Positions 23,494 to 36,273 are shown, numbered from the stretch's first letter. The stretch is 64,000 nt of DNA from Amorphophallus konjac (GCA_022559845.1 CM040123.1:322443933-322507932); one strand, 5' to 3'. Program-made: numbers and translations. The notes: generated by a model not told the origin, from the sequence alone.

Positions 23494-25684
23494 TGATAAG
23501 TGTCCATTTTCTATGATAATTCATTGCATACACACTATTTTATGTGCATATAATTAAGCAATTATACATATTTCATAGTTAACCTCAACTCCGCATATAA
23601 ATTAGACATTTTACGTAAATTGCTAAATTCAGTGATATCATTTAATAAAGTTAAGTTGAGGGCCATGCGCATTAATTCTCCATTACATAATCATGAGCAT
23701 TTGTGCACATTGTGATAATTTTGATGGATTAAATTACAATTATATGTATACAGGACACTGAAGGTAATTGTTAGAGAAACCGGAGGCAAAACTATCATCA
23801 CCACTTTGACCAAGTCAAACAAAAAAGTACATATTTTTGTTGGAGGGAAAAGAGAATTCAAAATATTTTGGTTGGAGGGAAAATAAAATTTAAAGTTTGA
23901 AATATAGGAGAAGAAGCACATATTTTGGTTGGAGGGAAAAGAGAATTCGAAGTTTGAAATAAAGTAGAGAAATGATGAGTCTTGGGAAAGAGATTGCTCA
24001 AAGCCTAAGGAGAGGGTGCCCACCTACTTTTCTTTTTCCTTTTCCCCATGCATCATATTCTAACTAAATCACAGCCATCTATCTCCTTTTGATATAATCT
24101 CCACCTTCTATTGACCCAATTTTCTCTATAAATAGCCCATGTCAAGCAGGAGAAGGGGAGTTCTTCTTTTGGCAATTTTTCACCCTTTCTCTCCCAACCT
24201 TAGGCCGCCGATTTCCTTCCCCTTACGTCCCTTCTCTCCTCTTGCATTCTTCACAAAAGTTCTTCATTTTGAAATGCTCTACAACTTTTTCTTATACATC
24301 ATCTTCTAATTCCTTCTGTTTGTTAAGTTATTTTGTGTTTTGCATTGTTCTATCCTGTGCATTTGTAGACTACATTCTTCTCTATTCTTCTCTATTTTTC
24401 TCCTTCCTCCATCCCTCTTCTCCTCTTGCTTTCTTCACAAACGTTCTTCATTTTTAAATGCTCTACAACTTCTTCATCTGCATCATCTTCTAATTCCTTC
24501 TAGTTTTTAAGTTATTTCATATTTTCACTGTTCTATCCTGTGCATTTGTAGACTACAATCTTCTCTATTCTTCCCTATTTTTATCCTTCCTCCGTCCCTC
24601 TTCTCCTCTTGCTTTATTCATGAAAGTGATGCATTTTTAAATTCTCTATAACTTCTTCTTCTTCTGTATCATCTTCTAATTCCTTCTAGTTTTTAAGTTA
24701 TTTTATGTTTTTCATTATTCTACCATGTGCATTTGCAGACTGCATTCTTATCTGTTCTTCCCTATTTTTTCCTTCCTCCATCCCTCTTCTCCTCTTGCTT
24801 TCTTCACAAAATTTCTTTATTTTTAAATGCTCTACAATTTCTTCTTCTGTATCATCTTCTAATTCCTTCTAGTTTTCAAGTTATTCTCAACGTTTCAATG
24901 CTCTATCTCTGATTTTCACTGTTCATGTTTTAAAGCCTTCTTCTTCTTCTTCCATCTCACCTAGGTAGCATTAGTTAATCTCTCCTTCATCACCATCCCC
25001 TTCTCTTCTAAACCATTGCCATCTCCCTTAGCTTCACCTTGACCTCTCCCTTCTTCTCCTTAGATCTCTCTCCTCATCCCATGCATTCTCCTCCAAGAGC
25101 GGCTTCAACGACGAAGGTGACTTCCTCCCGGCATAGACGACATCTCCCGCGAGGTGGTTCATGATCCAAGGCCAAGAGAGGATGGCGTAATCATCACCAT
25201 TGCTGCTACCATCTCCAAACTCCAGGCTTTTCTTATTTTTATTACTTTTGTGTTACTTCACTTCATTGTAATCTCGTTGCGTTGTTAGTGCAATTTTGTT
25301 TCACATTTTATGTACTCTTTCTTTTAAGTTAATGAAAGGAGTTGTTCTTTTGATCTAGAGCTTGCTCTTCTTCCCTCTCTACCTCCTTCTTCTATCTCTT
25401 CTTTTCCACTTCATGTAATTATTTTTTATAGCATAGGCGCATAATCATATACATTTTTAATTAATTGTTGGAACCATTCTTTGTTTAATCATTCTCTTCG
25501 AGCTACAAAAATCACAAATATTTTTCAAAAGATTCCAATGTTTTTAACTTTAAAAATCTCTTATTCCATGTGGATTCGACCCGTACTTGCCATAGTACTA
25601 CGTTCTCTTTTGATCATTTTGTGCGAGTTCGGTTTTAAGATTGTTAGCGTGCGTGTTGTAACAACATACGCTTCCGTGTTATCA
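23494..25684 (+). repeat. Element G: 5' LTR of an Athila-like gypsy element
   Basis: The 2191-bp LTR begins TGATAAGTGTCC and ends GTGTTATCA. The end is set by an Athila-type primer-binding site six bases further on (25690). The start is the matching TGATAA, which is inverted relative to the TTATCA end. The LTR carries a pyrimidine-rich tandem repeat at 24240-24960. No partner LTR is in the window, so the start is less certain than the end. Confidence 0.75.
24240..24960 (+). repeat. Tandem repeat of about 184 bp inside the element G LTR
   Basis: About 3.7 copies start with CTCTTGCWTTCTTCAC at 24240, 24423, 24607 and 24792. Each includes AATGCTCTACAACTT, ATCATCTTCTAATTCCTTCT and TGTGCATTTGTAGACT. 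Confidence 0.88.
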
Positions 25685-25689
25685 ATTTT

Positions 25690-25707
25690 TGGCGCCGTTG
25701 CTAGGGA
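25690..25707 (+). promoter_or_regulatory. Element G primer-binding site
   Basis: TGGCGCCGTTGCTAGGGA, one base different from TGGCGCCGTTGCCGGGGA-type sites used by Athila elements, six bases after the LTR end. It defines the + orientation of element G. Confidence 0.88.
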
Positions 25708-26650
25708 TCAATGATGATTTTTTATTTAAGAACTTTGTTTTCCTTATGTTTATAGTGTACTAATAAAATTCTCTTTTCTTATTTTTACAGAAAAAAAAGA
25801 AAAAAATCAAGAAAATTCAAAGGTAAGTTCTCCTTCCTTTCTTAAGTTTTTGAATTGACTATTTCAAAAAAAAGAACGTGGGATTACGCATCAAGTAAGT
25901 TTTCAAACTTATTCCTCTCATTTTGTGTCATTTCCTTAATGTTCTTGTATATTGTGGTTAGATAGGTTCACAAAATAAAATAAGAAAAAACTCTTCACTT
26001 GAACTCAATAAAAGTCTTCATTCTAAGAGTAGAAATCACACTTTCATGTTTTAGGTCATGCATCATTTAGGATAGTATTTATTTTTGCTTGTTGTTTAAT
26101 TGTTGTTAATTGCATTGTTGAAGATTACGGGAGTCAAGGTGAGTACTCTAACTTTTCCAAAAGCATGCTCATGCATTTCAATACTTGCATAGAACCCCTT
26201 GTTTGAACTTGGTTTGTTGCATATCATTTCAAAGTATCTTAAGGGCAACACCCATAAGTAAGATAAGGTGGGAATTTTAACACCCTTAGTCCACAAACCA
26301 CAATTCCCTTGCATCTTTGCATCACCTAGACCTTAAATAAAATCCAGTAGACATTGGCCCTAGGTTCACACTATGGTTCTTGTGTTATTTGGGCTTACCC
26401 TCTTGTGAAAACCGGTGCCTAAGGCAAGACGGTCGAACGACAAATGCCTTAAGCGGACTAGCGGTTTGTAATTAGGTCCCTACAAAAGTAGGGGGAGCCT
26501 CCCACTACCCCACCCCTTACCTGGCCGGTGAAAATATTGAGGGTGAACTTAAGTTGCACTTTAGCCATTTTGTGAAACCCAATTTGTAGGTCTAGGTCAC
26601 ATCTAGGTCATTAGGTAATTTTTGTGACAACTTGTTTCTGTTTGTATAAA
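25708..26650 (+). other. Element G leader, truncated
   Basis: The sequence after the primer-binding site resembles a long untranslated leader, with no gag frame. It stops near 26650, where copia gag sequence on the other strand begins, so the rest of element G (gag, pol, 3' LTR) is absent. Confidence 0.6.
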
Positions 26651-26654
26651 AGGA

Positions 26655-28413
26655 AAAAATAAAAATAAAAGTAAAAGTTTTCCTTTGGATGTTGAACATT
26701 TTGAGCATTGTTAGAACTGGATGGTGTATCCAGTTTTTCTTTCCCTTTAGCTGGACAAAATGTTGTAGTTTTGAATTCAAATGGTCTTTTCTGTTTCGGA
26801 TTATAGCCCAAGCCTTCTTTATTGAAATTAACTCTAGTACCCAACATAGTATCTAAGTTCGACTTTCCTTGAGCAAATTTTTCTAGGGTTTTTTGTTTAT
26901 CTTCCAACTCTCTCTGCAGTGTTTCACAGTTCTTTAGGAGTTCAGAATTCACTTTCTTAACAGCTTCGTTCTTCTCAATGATTAAGTTGTTTTCACTTTG
27001 ACTCTCTTGAAACTTTGACTTAAGTTCATCAAGCTGTTTATGAACTTCCTAGTTTTTAGACTTAAGGTCATCATTCTCTCTCCTGAGAGAGTTCATCTCT
27101 TCTAATTCCTCCTTGACTTTTTGATTTTCTTTGTTGGTTTCAATCTATTCTTCAGCAATAGCATTCAGTTTTCTCTTTACCATCATATGCTCTTTACTCA
27201 AGGCATTGAACTTAGCTAGCAATTCGGCATAGGAATCTTCATAATCATCAATTGTAAAATTCTCAAAAATATTGGTTACCTCTTCATCACTTTTGGCCAT
27301 GAGGCATATTCCTTCTTCATCTTCTTCTGACGAGTTGGCCTCTGGGTCTTCCTCCTCATCACTCCACGTGCAGACCATAGCTTGAGATTTCTTCTTCTGC
27401 ACCTTGGAGGGCTTCTTCTGGAGATAAGGATATTCACCTTTTATATGTCCTGTCTTCCTGTAATGATAACACGTAATCTTCTTAGTGCTTTTGGTTTTAT
27501 CATTATTGAAATCAAACTTCTTACCAGAAGAGTACGACCCTTTTCTTCTGAATGTTTTTCCTTTCGTTCTCAGAAACTTTCTAAACTGACGAGTGAGCAT
27601 AGCTTGCTCCTCTTGATCAAGGTCTGACAAACCATCAGACTCCCCACTGCTACTACCGCTGCTGCTGCTAGCTTTACTGCTGGACACCTTGAGGGCAATG
27701 TTCTTGCCCTTCTTCTCACTTCCTTCTCCATTCCTCTTGAAATTCATTTCATAGGTCATTAGGGATCCTATCAGTTCAGTGACTGTCATTTTTGATAGGT
27801 CCCTAGACTCCTCTATCACTATGGCCTTAGTGTGCCAAGCGGGGGATAGCGACCTAAGAATTTTCCTGACAATGTCCCCCTCTGAAATTTGTTTCCCAAG
27901 CCCATTAAGACTATAAGTAATCAGTGACAACCCGGCATACATCTCAGTGATCGTCTCCTCAGATTTCATTTTAAATAATTCATATTCTGAGGTAAGCATG
28001 TTTACCTTGGTGGCCTTCACTTGGGATGTACCTTCGTAGATTAGCTCCAACTCATCACACATCTTCTTCGTAGTTTTGCAGGTTGAGATCCGGGCGTATT
28101 CATCAGGATGAACCGCGCACTGCATAATGTTCAGGGCCGACCAGTTGATGGTTGAAAGTTTGACGTGATCATCCGTCCACGCATCTTCATTCAGTGGAAG
28201 CTCATAAGGCCCTACAATGATCACTCTCTAGAGCTTGTGGCTCTATGCTCTCATAAACACTTCCATCCTATTTTTCCAGTAGAAATAGTTAGTACCATCA
28301 AAGAAAGGAGGGCGACTAATAGACTGTCCCTCAGCCATGAAGCTTCGAGGACCACTAGATCCAGGATTACCCTGGCCGTTGGACCACATGATGGGTAACC
28401 CGCTCTGATACCA
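26655..28413 (-). pseudogene. gag: Ty1/copia gag fragment (SIRE-like), broken
   Basis: The start region reads GQSISRPPFFDGTNYFYWKN (about 28250-28345). A frame change then leads to 359 codons (28224-27145) with the copia gag core (WSALNIMQCAVHPDEYARI, MYAGLSLITYSLNGLGK). The zinc knuckle reads CYHYRKTGHIKGEY where CYHCRKTGHIKGEC is expected, so two of the metal-binding cysteines are tyrosines. A third part (26952-26655), a charged helix followed by GKSNLDTML and GLGYNPKQK, is typical of SIRE-type gag. A TAG separates it from the main frame near 27150. Everything 3' of gag is missing. Confidence 0.87.
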
Positions 28414-28414
28414 A
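28401..28414 (-). promoter_or_regulatory. Copia primer-binding site (initiator tRNA-Met)
   Basis: The - strand reads TTGGTATCAGAGCG, directly followed by the gag region. It places the copia 5' LTR to its right, starting at 28416. Confidence 0.9.
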
Positions 28415-28415
28415 T

Positions 28416-29470
28416 TGATAGCACATAGATCACTCCCCAATTTTGAGCGATTTAAAATATGAGTGATGAAATTCTAGTTGCAGTAAGTGAGCTTAACAGA
28501 ACAGCCCACAGAGAGAGACACTAAGTAGAAACTAAATAAGAATGAATTGAAATAGAACAGAGATCGAACAACAGACGTGCTAGAACCATAATAAAAGGTC
28601 AGCGAAATGAACCACACAGAAGCAATCGACCAAGCACCCAACCACAAAGGAGACAAAGAGTTTTTAGGTGGTTCGATTGCGAACAACAATCTACGTCCAC
28701 CCCTTACTCCACAGGAGTAAGGCTTCCTTGCACTAAGCAATATAAAGCACAGCAGACTCAGTCTGCAAACATCCGCTATGCCATAGCTTGCCACAAGGGA
28801 ACAAATCCCTCAACACCGATCCTGCAACCTACAGGATCTCTACCTGACCTTGCCCCAGCAAAATCAGAATCGAAGGACCAACCTCCCTTCCTCTAAACTA
28901 GAGGGTACACACGAGCAAAATGCCTTCACTCGTAACTGGAGAACCAATCTCCCTTCCTCTAAAAACACTTAGAGGGTAACAAGACAGTATATAAGAAATT
29001 GGAGAAACAACTTGAAAATGAAGAGATGAGAAGAAATCAATCACTCAAAACATCGAAAATGTAGCTTCCAGAGAAGCAATCTTCCAAACTCTAAAACCCA
29101 ATAATGATCACTCAAAAACTTAAGGCTCTTCTCTCGTATAGGGAGATTCTTCAGTGGCTGCAGATGCTCTCTCTTTTTTTTCTATTCTTCAGCAGCTTGC
29201 TCTTGCAGCCTTCGACCTCTTTTATAGCTAGAAGGAGGCGTGTGGTTATCACGATTCCCGCCCATTCCTTCTAGCAGAGCTGATCCCTTTTCGATTCCAC
29301 GTGGCAGGACCATCCTTTCTTTTTGTTGTCTCGGATCACGAGCCCTTGAACCTGGTACCTTGTCTTCCACGTGGAGTGTCCCAACTGGTTTTGGGTTTGT
29401 CAGACACATGCTCGACCAGGAGACAGACCTACCAAGCAGGAGAAGATATGAGTGAAAGGCTACACTGACC
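28416..29470 (-). repeat. Copia 5' LTR (right end approximate)
   Basis: The inner end is fixed by the primer-binding site: TGATAGCACATAG at 28416 on the + strand is the LTR end CTATGTGCTATCA on the - strand. A TATA-like CTATAAAAG at about 29219-29227 (- strand) would sit in U3. The outer end is not defined, because no second LTR is in the window; I place it near 29470, where the degenerate TGCAC repeat region begins. Confidence 0.65.
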
Positions 29471-30404
29471 ACGAGCATGCACAGAGCTTACGTATCATAT
29501 TGCAAGGCAAGCATGAACTCTAACTAGCATGCACCAACCTTAAAGTTAATGACTTAACCATATGCACACACTATGAGCGGGGTTGAAGCATGTATGCATA
29601 GACTTTGATTGACCACAAGCCAAAGCAATGCACGGACTCTAACATGCCTTCAATAAGAAGGACTGCACCATCGTTGGAATACACCGAGATGAAAATTGCA
29701 CCAACTTCAGGTGCCCTAATGCAAACAATGCACGGACTTTAAAGTGCAGCGAAACACGATCATGCACAGACATTATAGCACAGATCTAGAACGGTGTACC
29801 GACTTGATCATACCTAAGACAAGAGATGTGCATCAACGTTAATCAAGCATGAATGTCATTTGCACCGAACTTGAAGTGAGTGCAGGACTGGATTGCACTG
29901 ACTTGATGCGAGTCAAAGCTTGCACCGACCTGCCCTAGCAAGCGTGCAGCCAAAAGAATATGCATGCAGCTAAACTTGCACAGACTTGCTCGTAGTAAGA
30001 ACTGCAGAGACTTAATGCACACTAACGAAAACATGCATCGAGGTTATACCTATAACTTATTATGCATGGACTTAACAAGGAAATGTGCACAGACTCTAAA
30101 TGTGAACAGACTTTATGTGCACGGTGCGAGAATTGCACTGACTTGTCTAATGCATGAACAGACAATGCAGTGACTTAGTCGCGTGCAGCAACTGAGATTG
30201 CACCGACTAGATGCTTACAAGAACAGACTCTACTCAGTTGAAAAAACAGCATATGCACGGACGTAATGCAGGATGTACTAAGTATGCACGGACTTTCTGA
30301 GTAGAACAAGAGAGTGCAGTATCTGAAGTATGAATAAGTGGAATGTATTAGTATAGATTATCAAGATTGACTTATAGTGTAAGACATCAACAAAACTGTA
30401 GGAG
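29466..30404. repeat. Degenerate short-period repeat with a TGCAC-N-GACTT core
   Basis: The word TGCA followed by C/A/G and GAC(T)T recurs roughly every 20-45 bp in many variants (TGCACAGACTT, GCACCGACTT, GCACGGACTTT, TGCACTGACTTG). No gene is supported; the two short ORFs here are incidental. Confidence 0.7.
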
Positions 30405-33001
30405 TGCAACATATATAAATTATTTTAAAGTTTTTTAAGAAAATTTTTGGAATTTTCTAGGATTTTTCTAAGTTAAATAGAATTAATTGGAGCATAATAG
30501 GTTATTAAATAAATTTTGGGTTAAATAAATTACTAGGAAAGCTGAAATAATAACCAAATTGACTTGGCCCATTTAAATAAAATCAAAGGACCTAAAACCA
30601 AGCCCATAAGATTTGGCCCATATTCTAGAAGCTTAAATTAGTGTTTTTACGAAATTTATGGGGATAATTACCCCTTATTAGATAAATAACGGATAAATTA
30701 ATGAAAGAGTTTGAATTAAATTGAAATTCGGCACCCAAGGGTGTAAACGGTCCATCGGGAGACCACTAGGGAGAAAGAAACGGTCCTAGCTAGACCGCTA
30801 GGCAAACCCAGTTCCGTGAATGGGAGGAAACGTGAAAAACTTGGAATTTGGGCAACCTAATCACCTTAGCTTGAAGATACCTGGCATGGAAGGCTCTCTA
30901 GAACTCTCTAAAGATTAACTCTACTCTAATTTAGGACTCTAGAATCGTTTAAAGCTATGAAACCCTAGCTAAACCCTATAAATAGACCTTAAGTTCAACC
31001 TATGCTACCCCTACTTTTGGCTAACGTGAAACTCAGGTAAAGGGATCGAATTAGATGTAAGTTATTTAGAGGAATTTGTTCATAATAGTAAGCTATAACT
31101 CCTCTCCAAATTTCATCTTAGGAGAGCAATCCATCAAGAAGATAGAAGCTTGCAAATACGCTAGAGTAGCACAAGCAACCCAGGAACCTGTGCAACAGAC
31201 CCCGGAAGATCTACAAATTAGAAGCCCTAAACGAGGTATTTAGGAGTTATGTCTTTAAAACTTTCTGTTCTCCTTCGTATCCTCTCTCTACCCTCCAATT
31301 TTCACATCTTTAGATCAAGAGAATCGGGAGATAGAGGGACGGAAAGTTTATGGCTTAGCACAGAACGTGCAGGAACTAGGGTCTACTTCCATTCAGAAAT
31401 TCGAAGTCTATGAGCACTACCAAGGGTAGGTTATCTCATGAACGGCTTAAACTTGATGCTAGAAATAAAAGCCATTTGATTTCAGTTGTTTTCATGTACT
31501 ATACATAGAGGATTTTATGTTTTATGGGGATTGTGCATTTAGTGTAATCTCCATGCATGAATCTTAGCCCTAATTGAGTTAAAAAGAAAATCGCTTGTTC
31601 ATTATACACAAACCCATGCATATTCTTGACCTATTCTCGTTCTATCATGTTTTACAGTATGTCCTCGTTGATTCCCATGCATAACAAGCCCTAGATTAGT
31701 GTTTAATTTACTATTTTCTCATTTTTCTGTCAAACAGACAGAAACGGTCTATATGTGACCGCTAGAGATAGCTAAACGGCCCCGCGATAGACCGCTAAGC
31801 CCAGTGAAACAATCATCACGAGACCGTTTGGGTTTCTAAGTTATGTATTTATGTTAACCCGAAACATATTACAAAATAGCCTTATTTATCATATAGTAAG
31901 CCTAGTTAATTAGGTTTTACTCATGTTTTAAGCATTGTATCATATACTTGGTTACATTTATTATTCGTCTTAGTTGATTTCATGTTCTTTTTGCCCTTGG
32001 GACTTATTTTAAACTTATGTTATATTCATGCCAAAACTTATACTCTTGTATTAATGATCATGATTTCATGCACATACTTTATAGTGAAGTTTTGGTCGAT
32101 GACTTTCACGATATCTCATCACCTTGAGTCATTTTCTTAGGTATATGGCATATATTCCGGTATGATGTCATTAGTTACATTTTACACTTATAGGCACACT
32201 TTCTTGGACTTATGAACTTCTCCGTCGGATATTCCTTCTATCATACTAGGGGATTATGTTTCAAGGCCTCCGTAAGTCTCCATGAGCCTGGGATTCCCAC
32301 TAGGACGCCGAGCTGGTTGTACCCTTAAAACCTAATTGTCTAGAAAGCACTTTACCTATGTTTTATGAGTTTTGTTTCTAAACAGCCTTCAGGACGACCG
32401 CCAGAGGAACCTAGTGGCCATTCACCTGACCGCTAAGGACGCCTAGCGGCCCTGCTTAGACCGCATGGTTCCAATGCATTCGTTTCATTGAAATATTGTT
32501 AAACGGACTTGACTCGACCGCATAATTGTGCCTAACGGTCCAGACCAGACCGCCTGAGTTATAAAATGGTCCAGCAAACGATAGCATGGTTACTGATCCG
32601 GTTTAACCCAAGGTTTGACCCAAGGGTTGATTTTCCTATGTTCCTAGATGGTCTAATGATGATCTAGAACTTAACACCTTATTCAAAAAGGCATTAATGA
32701 ATTATGGAACTTAATGAATGTACCGTCATGTTGCCGAATTTCTTCCGTAAGCATGATGTCCATTTAAGTCATCCTTAAAATTTCTTGTTCTTAATTGAAG
32801 CATTCTTACCTTGGTTACATTATCATGGAACTATTATTGAACTTGTTACAATACTGTCCATACTTTATTGTTATACTCGTGAAAGTAGCTTGATTTATAC
32901 GTGAAGATGCAGTTCGGGCACTGATTGTGTCCAAGGGCTCTATGCTAGTCCCCTCAGTTGATTATCGGAAACATACTATAAATCATCGGGTATGATGCTA
33001 C
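30405..33001 (+). repeat. Element B 5' LTR, truncated by element D
   Basis: It starts TGCAACATATATAAATT and lacks about 15 bp of the start seen at 59013 (TGTAATATCCCGAAAC). It stops at GATGCTAC where the element D LTR begins; by comparison with element A, some 740 bp of LTR is missing beyond this point. Short dyads such as ACGGTCTATATGTGACCGCT occur at 31741-31830 and 32388-32580. Confidence 0.85.
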
Positions 33002-34375
33002 TAATGGGACATCGAAGCAAGACCACTAACTTTTTTATTTACATTTATATCCTTGAGTTAATTGGGTTTGCAACTGTATGGCAATTATAAGCCAATGGGT
33101 TAGTCATTACTAATTAGTGGGTTTCTTGGAAAAAAGGCCATGTTGGCCCAGCGGGACCCCCACCCTCTCTCCCATTGGGCCACCTAAAATCTCTAGGGCC
33201 CATAGGGATGGTCCATGGTCCAAGGTGGACCAGCCACCCTTGTTGACTCCAAGAGGGGGGCGCCCCCTCTTTTGTCCCCATATCGGGGATTAAACAATTC
33301 CCCCCATTTATCCTTTTTTATGTTGTTTTGACTACATGGGAGAAGGGGAAAAAATTAAATATTCTCATCCCCTAATTGTCCCTCCCTAACCCTAGATCTG
33401 AGGGTAGTGATGGTCATTTAGTTAGGTCTATAAAACTCATGTATTTTCATTATCTTAGGAATTAATGTGAAGAAAATCAGGAATTTGCCTTGAGCAGCCC
33501 AAGGGCTCAGCCCCTCTCCCTCTCTCTCCCAACCCCTTGCAACTAGATTGCTGCGAATTTCTTGAGGTGTAAGGCCTCCTTATCATCCCCTCTCAGAGTG
33601 AGAAGCTCAACGCCGCCGCCGCCGCCATCGAGCCGCCGTTGCACCACCACCGCCACATCATCGGAGTTCTGTCCACCTCTAGACAGAAGCTTGAAGCCCT
33701 ATTTTTATCTCCCAATCATGAGATCTGATTGAACTCAAAACTGGAGGGTGAGTTCCCCACATTATTCCCACTCTCCACAAAAAGTTTCAGGCCAATCAGC
33801 CCATTTTTCTTTATTTTTCTCAGTCGTTTAGTTCCACCCGTGACAATCTGCCAATCAGCAGATCTGCGGGATAGTCGTCTTTTAGTTTATTTTTCCCACT
33901 ACTCAAAACACGTCCGAAAAATCCCAAAAAATTCATGTGTGATCCTCACTTCCCACCCCATCAGCCATAAAATTCCCAAGTCCTTGATCTACCATTTTTA
34001 TGTCGGTCAAAATTCATTTTCAGGCAAATCCTTGTCTATCCTGACTGTCTGTAATCCGACCCAGCAGAAATAACTACTCCACAGTGGTTTTCATTTCCAA
34101 TCCGTTTGTTGTATGGTTGTGCATTTAATATATGTTGTAGCCCTTAGAGTCTGCTTTCCAATGGCGTAGACCTCGCCTCGATCCGCCTCCGGATCTAGGT
34201 GCAACAATTCTTTTCGCTGGGTCGCGTAGATCTGTCCAGAGGTAGGACTGCATAACATAGTTGGGAGTTAATTCTCCCATAAATCCCAGGCTCCGATCCA
34301 GCGACCGCCGCTTCCTGAAATCGACCAGCAACCCTCCAGCAGCGTCCCAGCCAGCCGCAACAGCAAGGAGACGCC
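33002..34375 (+). repeat. Element D 5' LTR, first part
   Basis: Starts TAATGGGACATCGAAGC, matching TGATGGGACATCGAAGC at 56708. It continues through the GCCGCCGCCGCCGCC run at about 33612 to ACGCC at 34371-34375, where element E is inserted. About 95% identical by eye to the 3' LTR. Confidence 0.93.
34371..34375. repeat. Target-site duplication of element E, left copy
   Basis: ACGCC, repeated at 53873-53877. The uninterrupted element D 3' LTR reads AAGGAGATGCCCGGACG at the same place (about 58074-58090), which is the empty-site equivalent. Confidence 0.95.
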
Positions 34376-34568
34376 TGTGAGCGACGTCACGCGGTTCGGA
34401 GTTCGATGGTGCGGGGAAGAGGATGCGGAGAGCGCGCGGGCTCTTCTTTTTGTTTGTTTTGCTGTTTGCTGCAACACAGAGATGAGAGAAGAGAGAGAAG
34501 GGGCCACCACGGGAGATTGCTCCGGCGGGGCGAGCGGGACAAGTATAATATAGCAAGATATGGGGTTC

Positions 34569-35045
34569 AAACGGCCATAGCGGGAAGTAACTCGCCGCGA
34601 CCTCGGGGGGACGGGAATGGTGCAGAAATTAAATAACAAAAATTGAAACGGCCATTGGGGAAGTGACTCGCCGCGGCCTCGAGAATATGAGCAGAATATA
34701 GCAGAATATAAAAGAGAATATAAGAACAGAGATTTAAACGGCCATTGGGGAAGTGACTCGCCGCGGCCTCGAGAATATGAGCAGAATATAACAGAATATA
34801 GAGAGAGTATAAGAACGGAAATTTAAACGGCCATTGGGGAAGTGACTCGCCGCGGCCTCGATGATATGAGCAGAATATAACAGAATATAGAGAGAATGTA
34901 AGAACGGAAATTTAAACGGCCATTGGGGAAGTGACTCGCCGCGGCCTCGATGATATGAGCAGAATATAACATGATATAAAGAGAATATGAGAACAGAAAT
35001 TTAAACGGCCATTGGGGAAGTGACTCGCCGCGGCCTCGATGAAAA
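34569..35045. repeat. 89-bp tandem repeat in the element E LTR
   Basis: Units contain AAACGGCCATTGGGGAAG then TGACTCGCCGCGGCCTCG and an AT-rich tail with GAGCAGAATATAACAG. Unit starts are 34569, 34646, 34736, 34825, 34914 and 35003; the first is the most diverged and is shorter. Confidence 0.94.
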
Positions 35046-35642
35046 GATGTGATCGCCAGGGGCCGAAAGACCCCAAAATAAGAAAGTGATCGCGCCTACC
35101 TCAAGAGCGGGAGATGGCGGGTTGCTTCTTCCTCTCCTTCCGGCCGGCCGACGGAGAGGGCTTTCCTCGGCTACCCTTGCAAAACAACGACAAACAAGTG
35201 ACAAATGGCTTAGAAAGATGAATGTGTAGTATTCATATCCTTGCAATAAAAATGACGAAATAACGGGAAGACACACACCTGGTTGGTGTTATCTTTTAAA
35301 CCCCTCTCGGACTCGAGTAGGAGGAAAATGAGATGATGGATGCGAGATGATGAATGCAAAGAACTACGAAGAAAAGGAAAGAGTTGGCTTATTGGATGTG
35401 CCGGTGGTGAAATTCGGCGGAGCTCCGGCAGCGTGGGGACGACGTAGAAGCGCGGTGGATGAAGACGACCTTCCTCTCGCGAGCGTGGGCACCCGAGAAG
35501 CCGGCAGAACCTCCACCTACAAAAGACCCCACGGGTTAGAAAAATGACTCCGTAGCCTCTGGGCTCCGGCAGCCTATCGGATCACTGCTTAGCTCCTCTA
35601 GAACTGAGGGGGTGGGCCTCTATTTATAGAGCTCCGGAAGGT

Positions 35643-36273
35643 GGAGGCGTCCAGGACCCTGGACACCTCCATCAGGGCCGAAATAATATTTTATTCTATT
35701 TTTATTGATTTTTTTAGAATACTTTTATGGGGGCGTCCAGGGTCCCGGACGCCTCTAACAGGTCCACCGAAAACCGACGACGGCCGCACGCGGTTTGGCA
35801 CAACGCGTGGTTTTGTGAGCGGCGCCTCGTGATTCAGAAATGGGCGCGTCCAGTCAGCTGGACGTCTCTAAATTTGGCTTTTTTCACACACGACAAACCG
35901 TCGTTCGGTGGCCGACGCCCGTGAGTGAGTTGATGGAGGCGTCCAGGGGCCTGGACGCCTCCAAAAGTTTATTATTATTTTTTATTTTTCTTTTGTCTTT
36001 TATACAAGGGCTGGCATTTTAATTTTTTTATATTTATTTTTATGGAGGCGTCCAGGGGCCTGGACGCCTCCATTAATATGTATTTTTTATTTCTTTTATT
36101 TTTTTTATGCCAACTGGCATTTTATAAATATTTATTATTATTAGTTTTTATGGAGGCGTCCAGGGTCCTGGACGCCTCCATTAATATATATATTTTTTAT
36201 TTATTTTTGGGCCCTGAGAAAAATAATAAAATAAATTAAAAAGATGGGGGCGTCCAGGGGCCTGGATGCCCCC
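35643..36273. repeat. Seven spaced GC-rich palindromes in the element E LTR
   Basis: Copies lie at 35643-35670, 35729-35756, 35842-35869, 35935-35962, 36044-36071, 36152-36179 and 36246-36273. The typical form is arm GGAGGCGTCCAGG, a 2-base centre, then arm CCTGGACGCCTCC. Copies are about 85-115 bp apart, with spacers rich in A and T. The last copy has arms GGGGGCGTCC and GGATGCCCCC. Confidence 0.93.

Noticed and set aside
34125..34639. ORFs across the element D LTR and the E boundary, and similar ones at 57834-58416
   Set aside because: Both LTR copies show related but interrupted frames; LTR sequence, no domain.
35643..36273. CRISPR-like regularly spaced palindromes
   Set aside because: The window is plant DNA. 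Spacers are AT-rich low complexity of varying length, no cas genes exist, and the copies also sit in introns and spacers of a retroelement.
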